The position numbers and the translations under genes were made by a program. Of a stretch of 50,620 nt of DNA, positions 34,274 to 42,138 are shown piece by piece. The notes under the pieces are model-generated. The model made no database searches. It was not told where the DNA came from and was given only the letters and a program-made list of their open reading frames with translations. The stretch lies in NCBI GenBank assembly GCA_947625735.1, contig CANQPL010000019.1, forward strand, positions 1-50,620, in the 5' to 3' direction. The stretch's first letter is position 1. Each line of letters begins with the position of its first letter. The stretch comes from an uncultured Clostridia bacterium (GTDB lineage Bacteria; Bacillota; Clostridia; Oscillospirales; Ruminococcaceae).

Positions 34274-35612
34274 GATAACAGTATCTGAAGATGAATATAT
34301 CGGAAAAGGACTGGAGCTGTTAAAGAAGCTCATTTCTTATAAAAGCGTAATGGGCGCTCCCGAGGAGAACGCTCCCTATGGAAAAGAGTGTGCGCAGTGC
34401 CTTTCCTTTGCGGCGGATACTCTCAGGAATGACGGCTTTTTTGTAAAGGAATTTGACGGCCATGCAGTTACGGCAGCTTTTGATGAGCGTCCCTGTGAGC
34501 TGGGGATACTTTGTCACCTTGATGTTGTGCCTACAGAGGGGCAGGACTGGAAAAGCGACCCTTTTAAGGCAGAGGTGCGTGAGGGCAGACTTTACGGCAG
34601 GGGAGCAATTGATGATAAGGGTCCTGCTGCCGCTGTCATAACGGCTATGCGAATGATTAAGGACAGCAAAGTAAAGCTAAGGAAAAATGTACGTCTTATT
34701 CTCGGCAGCAATGAAGAAAACGGTTCGGAGGATATGAAGTATTACAGGAAACGTGAGCCGTTCCCGCCAATGCTTTTTACTCCCGACGGGGATTTTCCGC
34801 TTATTACAATAGAAAAGGGAATGATCCGATTTGAGATAAGCGGCGGATACGGGAGCAGCCTTATCAGCTTAAAAGCAGGCAGCGTGATAAATGCTGTTCC
34901 CGAATTTGCCGAGGCAGTGATAAGTATGACAGAATCTTCAATACCCCTGTTTAATGCAGAGGGCGTTACCTTTGAGACAGCAAGGGAAGGTGAATATACA
35001 AAAATATCCGTAAAAGGAAAAGGGGCGCACGCATCAACACCGTCACAGGGGGCAAATGCATTAACGGCACTGCTCAGTATTCTGTCACGTCTGCCCCTTG
35101 ATGATAAGACCCATGCTCTTATGGAGAGTATGACGGAAATATTCCCCTACGGCGAATATGACGGCAGTGCTGCGGGAGTAAAATGCAGTGATGAACGCTC
35201 GGGAGGGCTTACTCTTGTGCTTTCTCTTGCGGAAAACGGAACTTTCAAGGCTGACTGCCGTTTTCCCGCAGGCATAACATCTGACGGGATAATATCCGTA
35301 ATTTCGGAAAAATGCGGGGAAAGAGGACTTTCCTTAAAAGCTATACTTACAAGCGAACCCCACTGCGCCGATGAAAACAGTGAAATGGTAAAAACTCTCC
35401 TGAATGTGTACGAGGATATTACGGGAGAAAAAGGGAAGTGCCTTGCCATAGGCGGCGGTACCTATGTTCACGATACGGAAAACGGTGTGGCATTCGGCGC
35501 ACAGTGGAGCGAGGAAAACAATATGCACGGGGCAGATGAATTTATCGGTCTTGATGAATTTAAAAAGGATATAGAAATTTACTGCGAAGCCATTCTCAGA
35601 CTTTGCGAATAG
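34263..35612 (+). CDS. M20 family dipeptidase (PepV-like)
   Basis: 449 residues. I chose the TTG at 34263, 7 nt after TGAGGAA; it overlaps the M3 gene by 11 bp. An upstream in-frame TTG at 34218 has no ribosome site. The zinc ligands follow the PepV pattern: His85 (CHLDVVP), Asp117 (GRGAIDDKGP), Glu151/Glu152 (SNEENGSED), Asp175 (FTPDGDFP) and a C-terminal His422 (NNMHGADE). PepV-type enzymes release amino acids from dipeptides and some tripeptides in the cytoplasm. The lid/dimerisation segment is present (KGKGAHASTPSQGANA). Together with the overlapping M3 peptidase it forms a peptide-degradation pair. The non-ATG start and overlap suggest translational coupling. Confidence 0.92.
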   Translation: MNSRITVSEDEYIGKGLELLKKLISYKSVMGAPEENAPYGKECAQCLSFAADTLRNDGFFVKEFDGHAVTAAFDERPCELGILCHLDVVPTEGQDWKSDPFKAEVREGRLYGRGAIDDKGPAAAVITAMRMIKDSKVKLRKNVRLILGSNEENGSEDMKYYRKREPFPPMLFTPDGDFPLITIEKGMIRFEISGGYGSSLISLKAGSVINAVPEFAEAVISMTESSIPLFNAEGVTFETAREGEYTKISVKGKGAHASTPSQGANALTALLSILSRLPLDDKTHALMESMTEIFPYGEYDGSAAGVKCSDERSGGLTLVLSLAENGTFKADCRFPAGITSDGIISVISEKCGERGLSLKAILTSEPHCADENSEMVKTLLNVYEDITGEKGKCLAIGGGTYVHDTENGVAFGAQWSEENNMHGADEFIGLDEFKKDIEIYCEAILRLCE

Positions 35613-35624
35613 GGAGGGTAAAAA

Positions 35625-36194
35625 ATGTCGGTGATACTTGCGTCTGCTTCGCCGAGAAGGCAGGAGCTTTTAAAATATGCGGTAAAGGATTTTACGGTAA
35701 TTCCCTCCCGTGCAGAGGAGAAGCTGCCCGAGGATATTGCTCCTGAGGATTGTGCAGTGTATCTTGCAGGGCTGAAAGCCGCAGAGGTAGCTAAAGGTCA
35801 TGAATTTGATACTGTCATAGGCTGTGATACGGTGGTGCTGCTTGATAATAGGATAATGGGAAAACCCGAAAACATTATAAAAGCCCGTGAAATGCTTACA
35901 GCTCTGTCGGGCAGAGTCCATAAGGTCATCACGGGCGTGTGTATCCGCAGACGGGATAAGGAGGTGCGTTTTTCCGAATGTACGGAGGTTGAATTTTATC
36001 CCCTTACCGAAAAGGAAATTTCCGATTATGCCGAAACGGGAGATCCTATGGACAAGGCGGGGGCATACGGAATACAGTCTGAGGGGTGTATACTTGTCAA
36101 AGGGATAAAAGGGGACTTTTTCAATGTGGTGGGACTTCCCGTGGCAAGGCTCAGACGGGAGCTGACTAAATTTGAGGAGAGCTTTTATCTATAA
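35625..36194 (+). CDS. maf: Maf family nucleoside triphosphate pyrophosphatase
   Basis: 189 residues; the ATG at 35625 follows AGGGAGGG, 12 bp after the dipeptidase stop. Maf proteins hydrolyse dTTP, UTP and modified nucleotides to monophosphates, keep them out of nucleic acids, and are linked to septum control in Bacillus. Visible motifs are SASPRRQELL (7-16), IGCDTVV with Asp68, GKPxxxxxAxxML and the KAGAYGIQ block. The arrangement fits the YhdE/dTTP-UTP subgroup. Its end overlaps by 10 bp the end of the convergent membrane-protein gene. Confidence 0.93.
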   Translation: MSVILASASPRRQELLKYAVKDFTVIPSRAEEKLPEDIAPEDCAVYLAGLKAAEVAKGHEFDTVIGCDTVVLLDNRIMGKPENIIKAREMLTALSGRVHKVITGVCIRRRDKEVRFSECTEVEFYPLTEKEISDYAETGDPMDKAGAYGIQSEGCILVKGIKGDFFNVVGLPVARLRRELTKFEESFYL

Positions 36195-36871
36195 AGTCCT
36201 GTGAAAAGAGCGCTGTCCGCATGAAATTCATCTTGCAGCCCCTCTGTGCAGTAAACCGTGCCGTCATTACCTGTGACAATGATCGCACAAGTGCGGTGGA
36301 GGTTGTCTTTATCGGGGGAAAAACTCTCAAAGGAAATGCCGTCAATTACTTCACAACGCTGTAAAATACAGCTTTCTCTGATACGCTCTGCCCTGTCGGG
36401 GTCTGCGGTCTTTTCAAGGTCTATTTTTATGAAGCTCTCATCGGGCCAGCCTTTGATGATGCCCACCCTCTGACTGTCAATGTCGATAAGTACGGTATCA
36501 TGTGACATATCGTCAAAGCCTAAGATACCGCCTGTGTTGAATGTGCTTTCGTTAAATGTAAACTGTGCGTCCGCACGTTTCATCATGATATGTGCTTCTA
36601 TGCTGTCGACAGCCTCTCTTATTTCATATTCGTGGTTATATATAAGGATAGCTCCGCTCACTGCCGCACCGATACATACGCAGGTAATGATATATTTTTT
36701 CAAAGGGATTTTATTTAATGCGGGTATCCTTTTTCGCAGAAGATAGCAGATGTCATACAGAATACAAAGGGGAATGACCGGAATAAAACAAAGTGAGTAA
36801 AGTACTGATATTACCCCGATGATAAAGCCGTCAGACCCTGTTAAAATACCGAAAAAAAGCCTACTCCCCAT
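36185..36871 (-). CDS. Hypothetical membrane protein (3' part of a probably frameshifted gene)
   Basis: The open frame gives 228 residues starting MGSRLFF, but no ribosome site precedes that ATG. One or two membrane helices lie in the first 80 residues (GVISVLYSLCFIPVIPLCIL and KYIITCVCIGAAVSGAIL), followed by a soluble C-terminal domain of about 140 residues facing one side of the membrane. I do not recognise the family. The promoter and a better start lie upstream, at 36957 in another frame; joining the two frames across a run of seven T would give about 257 residues. The 3' end overlaps maf. It may be a sequencing error, a phase-variable gene or a pseudogene. Confidence 0.6.
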   Translation of the reverse strand: MGSRLFFGILTGSDGFIIGVISVLYSLCFIPVIPLCILYDICYLLRKRIPALNKIPLKKYIITCVCIGAAVSGAILIYNHEYEIREAVDSIEAHIMMKRADAQFTFNESTFNTGGILGFDDMSHDTVLIDIDSQRVGIIKGWPDESFIKIDLEKTADPDRAERIRESCILQRCEVIDGISFESFSPDKDNLHRTCAIIVTGNDGTVYCTEGLQDEFHADSALFTGLYR

Positions 36872-36957
36872 ACGGCACAGTAAATTCCGTAAAGCAGGGC
36901 AATGAGATAGGGAAGAAAGGTAAGCCCAAAAATAATTGACGGTATCTTCTTTTTCAT
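36841..36957 (-). CDS. N-terminal fragment of the same membrane protein
   Basis: 38 codons from an ATG preceded by TGGGGT and by a good promoter (36992-37020). It encodes MKKKIP followed by a hydrophobic helix (IIFGLTFLPYLIALLYG) and stops just after the T7 run (A7 on the plus strand, 36852-36858). A shift equal to one extra T continues into the 36185-36871 frame. Confidence 0.5.
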   Translation of the reverse strand: MKKKIPSIIFGLTFLPYLIALLYGIYCAVWGVGFFSVF

Positions 36958-36991
36958 CAATTTACCCCATTTCACAGCATTTTCTTAAATT

Positions 36992-37020
36992 ATCATAACA
37001 TACAATGTATGATTTGTCAA
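36992..37020 (-). promoter_or_regulatory. Promoter for the membrane-protein gene
   Basis: On the minus strand TTGACA (37015-37020), a 17-bp spacer and TATGAT (36992-36997) with an upstream TGT (extended -10). It ends 34 bp before the start at 36957. Confidence 0.75.
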
Positions 37021-37063
37021 GGAAATAATTAAGAGAATTAATTATGAAAATATCATAAAGATA

Positions 37064-37092
37064 TTGACAGAAAGCAAAAGAAGTGTTATAAT
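37064..37092 (+). promoter_or_regulatory. Consensus extended -10 promoter for the polyphosphate gene
   Basis: TTGACA (37064-37069), 17 bp, TATAAT (37087-37092) with TGT in front. It is divergent from the membrane-protein promoter, and the two -35 boxes are 43 bp apart. Confidence 0.85.
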
Positions 37093-37137
37093 ACCCTTAA
37101 GAAAAATCCCATTGACCTTTCGGAAAGGAAGATGCAT

Positions 37138-38613
37138 ATGCTTGAAAACGCTGTACGCTGTAAGGAAAAATCCGAAAATATCAAGGAAAAGACAGATGCT
37201 CTCGAACAGGAGCTTTCCGCTTTGCAGCAGAGGATAAGAGAAAAAAAGCTGCCCGTGATATTGCTTTTCGAGGGCTGGGGAGCATCGGGAAAGGGAACGC
37301 TTATTGCCGATGTGATAAAGCTACTTGACCCGAGATTTTTCAAGGTATATTCCACCATGCCCGCTGATGAAAGCGAGCGCAGATATCCTCTAATGAAGCG
37401 GTTCTGGGAAATAATACCCGGATATGGTGCGATTTCCGTTCTTGACAGGAGCTGGTACCGTGAACTTGCCATTGCACGGCTGGAGGACGGCATTTCCGAA
37501 AAGGAGTATGTCCGCAGAGTGGATAGTGTGAACATTTTTGAAAGACAGCTTTCTGATGACGGATATGTTATAATCAAATTTTTTCTTCAGATCTCCAAAA
37601 AAGAGCAGAAAAAACGCTTTGCGGGACTGAGGGAGGACAGCTCCTCCAAATGGAGAGTTACCGAGCTTGACATGAAGCGTCACAAGAATTATGATGAATA
37701 TTATGAACAGTTTGACCTGATGCTTGAAAAAACCGATACTCCATATTGCCGCTGGAACGTCATTGACGCCTCCGACCGCAGGACTGCACGCTTTCAGGTG
37801 TTGGATATAATCGTGGACAGTATAAAGAATGCTCTTGTATCAGGGAGCGGATATTCTGTTCCGCCTGCGGAGTTTGCTCTTTCGCCCTGTCCGAAGCTGT
37901 CTGAGATACAGCTTGACGGCAAGACGCTCACTCCCGATGAATACGGCGTTAAGCTGAAAAAAGCCCGCAAGGAGCTTTCACGTTTACACGGCAGGATATA
38001 TAAGAAAAAAATACCTGTAATTCTGGTATTTGAGGGCCGGGACGCTGCGGGAAAGGGAGGCGCAATAAAGCGTGTTTCCTACGCTCTTGACCCGAGAGGA
38101 TATGAAGCAGTGCCGATAGCCGCACCCGACAAAAATGAGCTTGATCATCACTATCTGCAAAGATTCTGGAAAAGGCTTCCCAAAACAGGACATATTGCCA
38201 TATTTGACCGTTCATGGTACGGGCGGGTCATGGTAGAGCGCATAGAGGGATTTACTCCCGAAAAACGCTGGACTCAGGCTTATCGTGAGATAAACGAATT
38301 TGAAAAGGAGCTTACCGATGAGGGAGCGGTCATACTGAAATTCTGGATACACATTGACAAGGACGAACAGCTTAAACGCTTCAATGACAGGACAAACGAT
38401 CCGCTTAAATCATGGAAGATCACCGATGAGGACTGGCGCAATCGTGAAAAGTGGGATATGTACGAGGCTGCCGTTGATGAGATGATAGAAAAAACGTCCA
38501 CAAAAGCAGCTCCATGGCACATTATTGAGGGAAACAACAAGCTGTATTCCCGTATAAAGGTAATGAACACAGTCATAGATGCACTAAATGACAGGCTTGA
38601 TGCCGATAAGTAA
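37138..38613 (+). CDS. pap: Two-domain PPK2 family phosphotransferase (polyphosphate:AMP phosphotransferase type)
   Basis: 491 residues from the ATG at 37138, which has better spacing to AAAGGAAG than the ATG at 37132. PPK2 enzymes move phosphate between inorganic polyphosphate and nucleotides; double-domain forms typically phosphorylate AMP to ADP (class II). Both halves keep the fold markers: FEGWGASGKG and DRSWYRE in the first domain (about 44-240), FEGRDAAGKGG and DRSWYGR in the second (about 290-485). In the characterised family the C-terminal domain does the catalysis; here the N-terminal P-loop has W-G-A-S in place of R-D-A-A, which fits a structural first half. Cytoplasmic, monocistronic, with its own strong promoter. 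Confidence 0.92.
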   Translation: MLENAVRCKEKSENIKEKTDALEQELSALQQRIREKKLPVILLFEGWGASGKGTLIADVIKLLDPRFFKVYSTMPADESERRYPLMKRFWEIIPGYGAISVLDRSWYRELAIARLEDGISEKEYVRRVDSVNIFERQLSDDGYVIIKFFLQISKKEQKKRFAGLREDSSSKWRVTELDMKRHKNYDEYYEQFDLMLEKTDTPYCRWNVIDASDRRTARFQVLDIIVDSIKNALVSGSGYSVPPAEFALSPCPKLSEIQLDGKTLTPDEYGVKLKKARKELSRLHGRIYKKKIPVILVFEGRDAAGKGGAIKRVSYALDPRGYEAVPIAAPDKNELDHHYLQRFWKRLPKTGHIAIFDRSWYGRVMVERIEGFTPEKRWTQAYREINEFEKELTDEGAVILKFWIHIDKDEQLKRFNDRTNDPLKSWKITDEDWRNREKWDMYEAAVDEMIEKTSTKAAPWHIIEGNNKLYSRIKVMNTVIDALNDRLDADK

Positions 38614-38616
38614 AAA

Positions 38617-38648
38617 AAGGGACTGCCCATTTTGCGGAGCAGTCCCTT
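38617..38648 (-). terminator. Terminator shared by convergent genes
   Basis: AAGGGACTGC and GCAGTCCCTT form a 10-bp stem with a 12-nt loop. On the minus strand it is followed by a T-run and lies 26 bp after the epimerase gene, so it mainly ends the minus-strand operon. It may also stop transcription from the polyphosphate gene. Confidence 0.8.
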
Positions 38649-38673
38649 ATAAACTGTTTAAAGATATCCGGGT

Positions 38674-39690
38674 TCACATAAGGATATCTTTTTTTGCTTT
38701 TTCAAGAGCAGAGATGACCTTATCGCACCACAGGTCAAATTCCTCGTCCTCTTTTTGCAGCTCCTTATGTGCAAGGACGTTGTTAAGTGTCATGCGGATA
38801 CCCTGTTCAAAGCGGATATCTGCACAAAAACCGGGAACTGCACGTTTTAGCTTGCTGTTGTCAAATACGACAGAGCAGGCTTTATCTCCTGTAAGACTGC
38901 CTGTAAAGTCGTAATCGCTGACAGATGCGAGAAATTCCGAGCTTACATGGTATGCATTGAGCTTTACTCCCAGTGCTGATGCGATGGTTTCATAGATCTG
39001 ATCCCATGTGAGGGATTCATCAGAGGTTATCTGAAATGCTTCGCCGATCGAATGAGGATTGCCCGTAAGACCGCAGAAGCCTTTTGCAAAGTCGCTGTTA
39101 TGTGTCATAGTCCAGAGCGAGGAGCCGTCACCATGTATGATAACGGGTTTTCCATCTATCATGCGCTTGACGACCTGCCATGAACCGTTTCTTCCGTGAA
39201 CGCCCAAAGGAACAGAGCATTCGTCATAGGTATGGCTCGGGCGGACAATTGTTACGGGAAATCCCTTTTCACGGTAAAGCTTCATCAAAAGCTCTTCGCA
39301 GGCTATTTTATTGCGGGAGTATTCCCAGTAGGGATTTGCAAGGGAAGTACCCTCATTTATCACATGGGAGCGGACGGGCTTATGATAAGCAGACGCAGAG
39401 CTTATGTAGATATATTGCTTTGTAATTCCGTCAAACAGGCGGAAGTCACGTTCGACCTGTTCGGGTACGAATCCGATAAATTCGCAGACCGAATCAAAGC
39501 TCATGCCTTTCAGCTTTTCTTTGACTAAAGCTTCGTCGCTGATATCTGCTGTGATAGTCTTTACTCCCTCGGGCAGCTCATGAGAGCGTGTTCCTCTGTT
39601 GAGCAGATAAACCTCCTCTCCCTGTGCTGCAAGACGTTTTGTGATCGCCATGCTTATAGTACCCGTGCCGCCTATCATAAGAATTTTCAT
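38674..39690 (-). CDS. NAD-dependent epimerase/dehydratase family protein
   Basis: 338 residues; the start follows AAGGAGG. It is an extended short-chain dehydrogenase/reductase. The nucleotide-binding motif GGTGTIS is at 7-13 and the catalytic Y-S-R-N-K (Tyr124, Lys128) follows SSASAYHKP. The family converts nucleotide-sugars or related compounds; the exact substrate is not evident. It is the last gene of a minus-strand operon, 48 bp after the GH59-type galactosidase, so a role in the metabolism of the released sugar is plausible. It ends just before a terminator. Confidence 0.85.
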   Translation of the reverse strand: MKILMIGGTGTISMAITKRLAAQGEEVYLLNRGTRSHELPEGVKTITADISDEALVKEKLKGMSFDSVCEFIGFVPEQVERDFRLFDGITKQYIYISSASAYHKPVRSHVINEGTSLANPYWEYSRNKIACEELLMKLYREKGFPVTIVRPSHTYDECSVPLGVHGRNGSWQVVKRMIDGKPVIIHGDGSSLWTMTHNSDFAKGFCGLTGNPHSIGEAFQITSDESLTWDQIYETIASALGVKLNAYHVSSEFLASVSDYDFTGSLTGDKACSVVFDNSKLKRAVPGFCADIRFEQGIRMTLNNVLAHKELQKEDEEFDLWCDKVISALEKAKKDILM

Positions 39691-39738
39691 CTGACCTGCC
39701 TCCTTGAAGATATTGTTGTGTATGTTTTTAAGGAAAGA

Positions 39739-42123
39739 TCATTTTGTGATTTCCCGATCCTGCAAAAGAACCTGAACGGAATCAATTGAGATCTCTCCGC
39801 TTAAAACTGTGATTTTAAGGATATGCTTTCCGCTGTCGGACAGAGGAAGAAGAAAAAATGTCTGCCGTTCGGAAAGTTTTTCTATCTTAAAAATACCGCC
39901 TACAGGCTTTCCGTCAAGCTCTGCGGAAAATTCTCCGCCGCTCTGCCCGCCTGTAAGAAGCACTCCCGTGCCGTCAAAGGATATTTTGGCATAAGCACCT
40001 GTACGTCCCTTTGAAACGCTCCTCCGATAATTTCTGAAGCTGTCCGTTGTATGGTGTTCCCAGTCCTCTGAATATCTGACGGACATATCAAGATCATCAA
40101 GGCGTTTTACATATGTACCCGCTGCCGATGACGGCTCAATAATTATGTTTTCAAAGCTGCATCTGCTGTAGGAGCTGTACAGTGCGGCTCTGCCTGCACT
40201 TTGACCGCCCTTTTCAGATCGGTACTCAATGATAAGTCTGCTGTCAATAAAGCAGGATACTTCGTCAAAAACAGCAGAGATCTTCAAGGTATGCACCACA
40301 AAAGGATCAAGGTCTGCAAGTCTGCCCGTTTTTACAGGACTTTTTCCTGCCCAAAGCTGCCATTCTCCGTTTCCGTAAAGACGCAGACTGTATCCGCTTA
40401 TTCCGTCTGCTGCAAGGATATAACGCAGCCCCACGCCTGCATAGCTGTTCTGACCGTCAAGAAGAATATCGGCGCTTACGCTGTAATTATACCACCTGTC
40501 GTCGCCGAAATTTGTGACAGGCTCAGGAGTAGCTCCCCATTCGTCAGCCTTTATATCAGGGGTGATAATTTGTTTAAGTACCCTTTTGCCGTTTTCTTCC
40601 TCAACTATTTCAAATGCGCCGCCCTGATCGGTTGTATACAGAGGTGCGCCGCCTCTTGACGAAAGAAAGCTGCTGCTGTAGGAAATGCTTTCACGGTAGG
40701 GGAGAGGGAGGGGAGTATCTGTTTCGGGAGAGGGCGTTTCAAATGCTACTTCTTCTTCATCAAGAGATGTCACGGTTACTATGGAATAGGGCTTGACAGT
40801 CACTTCAAAGCAGCTGCTGCAGGGAGATATGACTTCACGCCTTTTAAAATAATTCATATCATATTTTCCCTGTCCGTCAGGACCTCTTGTTTCCCACACA
40901 AAGATCCGTTTGTCCGCCCCGCTCAGACCCGTAATGCAAAAGCGGTATGTAATGGGATCCTTTGTGGTATTTGTGATGACCGTACTGAGATCTCCCTCAT
41001 CATTGCAGGCGGTAATATAGCTGTAAACTGCATCGGTAAGGGCATGACCGTCTCCTCCCGTTTTACCGTCGGCATGGCAGGCATCGAAAATAAAGCGCCA
41101 GCCCTTTTTTATAAAGCGGGAAAAGTGCAGTGAGGTAAAAAATCCGCTGTCAAGGGTAAAAAATCCGTTCCACGGTGTATTTGCGGTAATAAGCTGCTTT
41201 GAGCAGTAGCATACCCCGTCATAGCAGGCAGTTACCGCAGGCTGGTATTCGTAAAGGGTCATATATCCGCCGCTTACCATGGTTATCATGCGGTTTGCTA
41301 TATCAAGAGGACCGTTAATTCCCGTAAGACCCGAGTGTCCCTCATCAAAGCGTACCGCAGAGGGAGAATAATTCATAGGTGCGCTGCCCTCTGAGAACCA
41401 TATCTCCTTGCCGTATTTTTCAGCAAGAAGTTTTGTCTGCTCATCGGCAAAGGAGGTATAATGTGAGCCTATCACATCAACAGCGTTTCTGAGCCTTTCG
41501 TTATCGGTCATCTGCTGTGATATGTTCCATGTACCGCACTCATCGGCAGCAACGATCTTTATAGCCGAGAAGTCATACAGGGCTTCATTATCATTTTTCA
41601 GAGCTTCTGAAAGATAAATGATCCAGTCTGCATCTATTTCCCTTTCATTTCTGTTTGCGCCCACATAATCAAATTTCAGTCCGTACACCCTGTATGCTTC
41701 ATTCAGAGATGCCTTGTACCATTTATAACGTGCAGCGTAAACATCTTCGGCATCAGACACCCATTTTGGTTCGCTCCACCATAGCATATCGAGTGTGACA
41801 TGGGGATACATTCTTTTTATATCTGCGGCAAGCTGAAAGCCTGCACCTCTTGTAACATCAGGAATTTCATCGGCGCTTCGCATGATCTCAGGCTCTGTAC
41901 CCGAGGAGGTGTTTACATCTGCACCCATTTCCAGCTTATAGTGTGTAAATCCAAGTCCATTTTCTCCGAAAAGATATTCAAGTATCCTGTTATATACATG
42001 AGGATAATTTTCCTTATAATCAAGAAGAAGCCGTGATGTGCCGTTGCAGCTTATCATGCCCTGTCCTCTGTAAAGCATATTTGATGCAGTACAGGCTTTG
42101 CTGCCGTCTATGTTGATATCCAT
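39739..42123 (-). CDS. Glycoside hydrolase family 59-type (galactosylceramidase-like) protein
   Basis: 794 residues. The start is preceded by AAAGGAGG, which overlaps the stop of the kinase gene, so translation is coupled. The N-terminal half matches the GH59 TIM barrel: GTSRLLLDYKENYP, a YLFGENGLGFTHYKLEMGAD block and GTEPEIMRS. The candidate acid/base is Glu160 (GANRNERE) and the nucleophile Glu245 (IWFSEGSAP). The barrel is followed by a beta domain and a C-terminal lectin-like/LamG-type part (about 500-680), as in galactocerebrosidases. GH59 enzymes are retaining beta-galactosidases. I see no signal peptide, so it should act on an imported galactoside in the cytoplasm, unless a non-classical route exports it. 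The specificity is unproven; the family call is good. Confidence 0.85.
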   Translation of the reverse strand: MDINIDGSKACTASNMLYRGQGMISCNGTSRLLLDYKENYPHVYNRILEYLFGENGLGFTHYKLEMGADVNTSSGTEPEIMRSADEIPDVTRGAGFQLAADIKRMYPHVTLDMLWWSEPKWVSDAEDVYAARYKWYKASLNEAYRVYGLKFDYVGANRNEREIDADWIIYLSEALKNDNEALYDFSAIKIVAADECGTWNISQQMTDNERLRNAVDVIGSHYTSFADEQTKLLAEKYGKEIWFSEGSAPMNYSPSAVRFDEGHSGLTGINGPLDIANRMITMVSGGYMTLYEYQPAVTACYDGVCYCSKQLITANTPWNGFFTLDSGFFTSLHFSRFIKKGWRFIFDACHADGKTGGDGHALTDAVYSYITACNDEGDLSTVITNTTKDPITYRFCITGLSGADKRIFVWETRGPDGQGKYDMNYFKRREVISPCSSCFEVTVKPYSIVTVTSLDEEEVAFETPSPETDTPLPLPYRESISYSSSFLSSRGGAPLYTTDQGGAFEIVEEENGKRVLKQIITPDIKADEWGATPEPVTNFGDDRWYNYSVSADILLDGQNSYAGVGLRYILAADGISGYSLRLYGNGEWQLWAGKSPVKTGRLADLDPFVVHTLKISAVFDEVSCFIDSRLIIEYRSEKGGQSAGRAALYSSYSRCSFENIIIEPSSAAGTYVKRLDDLDMSVRYSEDWEHHTTDSFRNYRRSVSKGRTGAYAKISFDGTGVLLTGGQSGGEFSAELDGKPVGGIFKIEKLSERQTFFLLPLSDSGKHILKITVLSGEISIDSVQVLLQDREITK

Positions 42124-42138
42124 ATGTATTATCCTCCT

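Noticed and set aside
36185-36871. MGSRLFF as the true N-terminus of the membrane protein
   Set aside because: No ribosome site; promoter and ribosome site favour the start at 36957 in the other frame.
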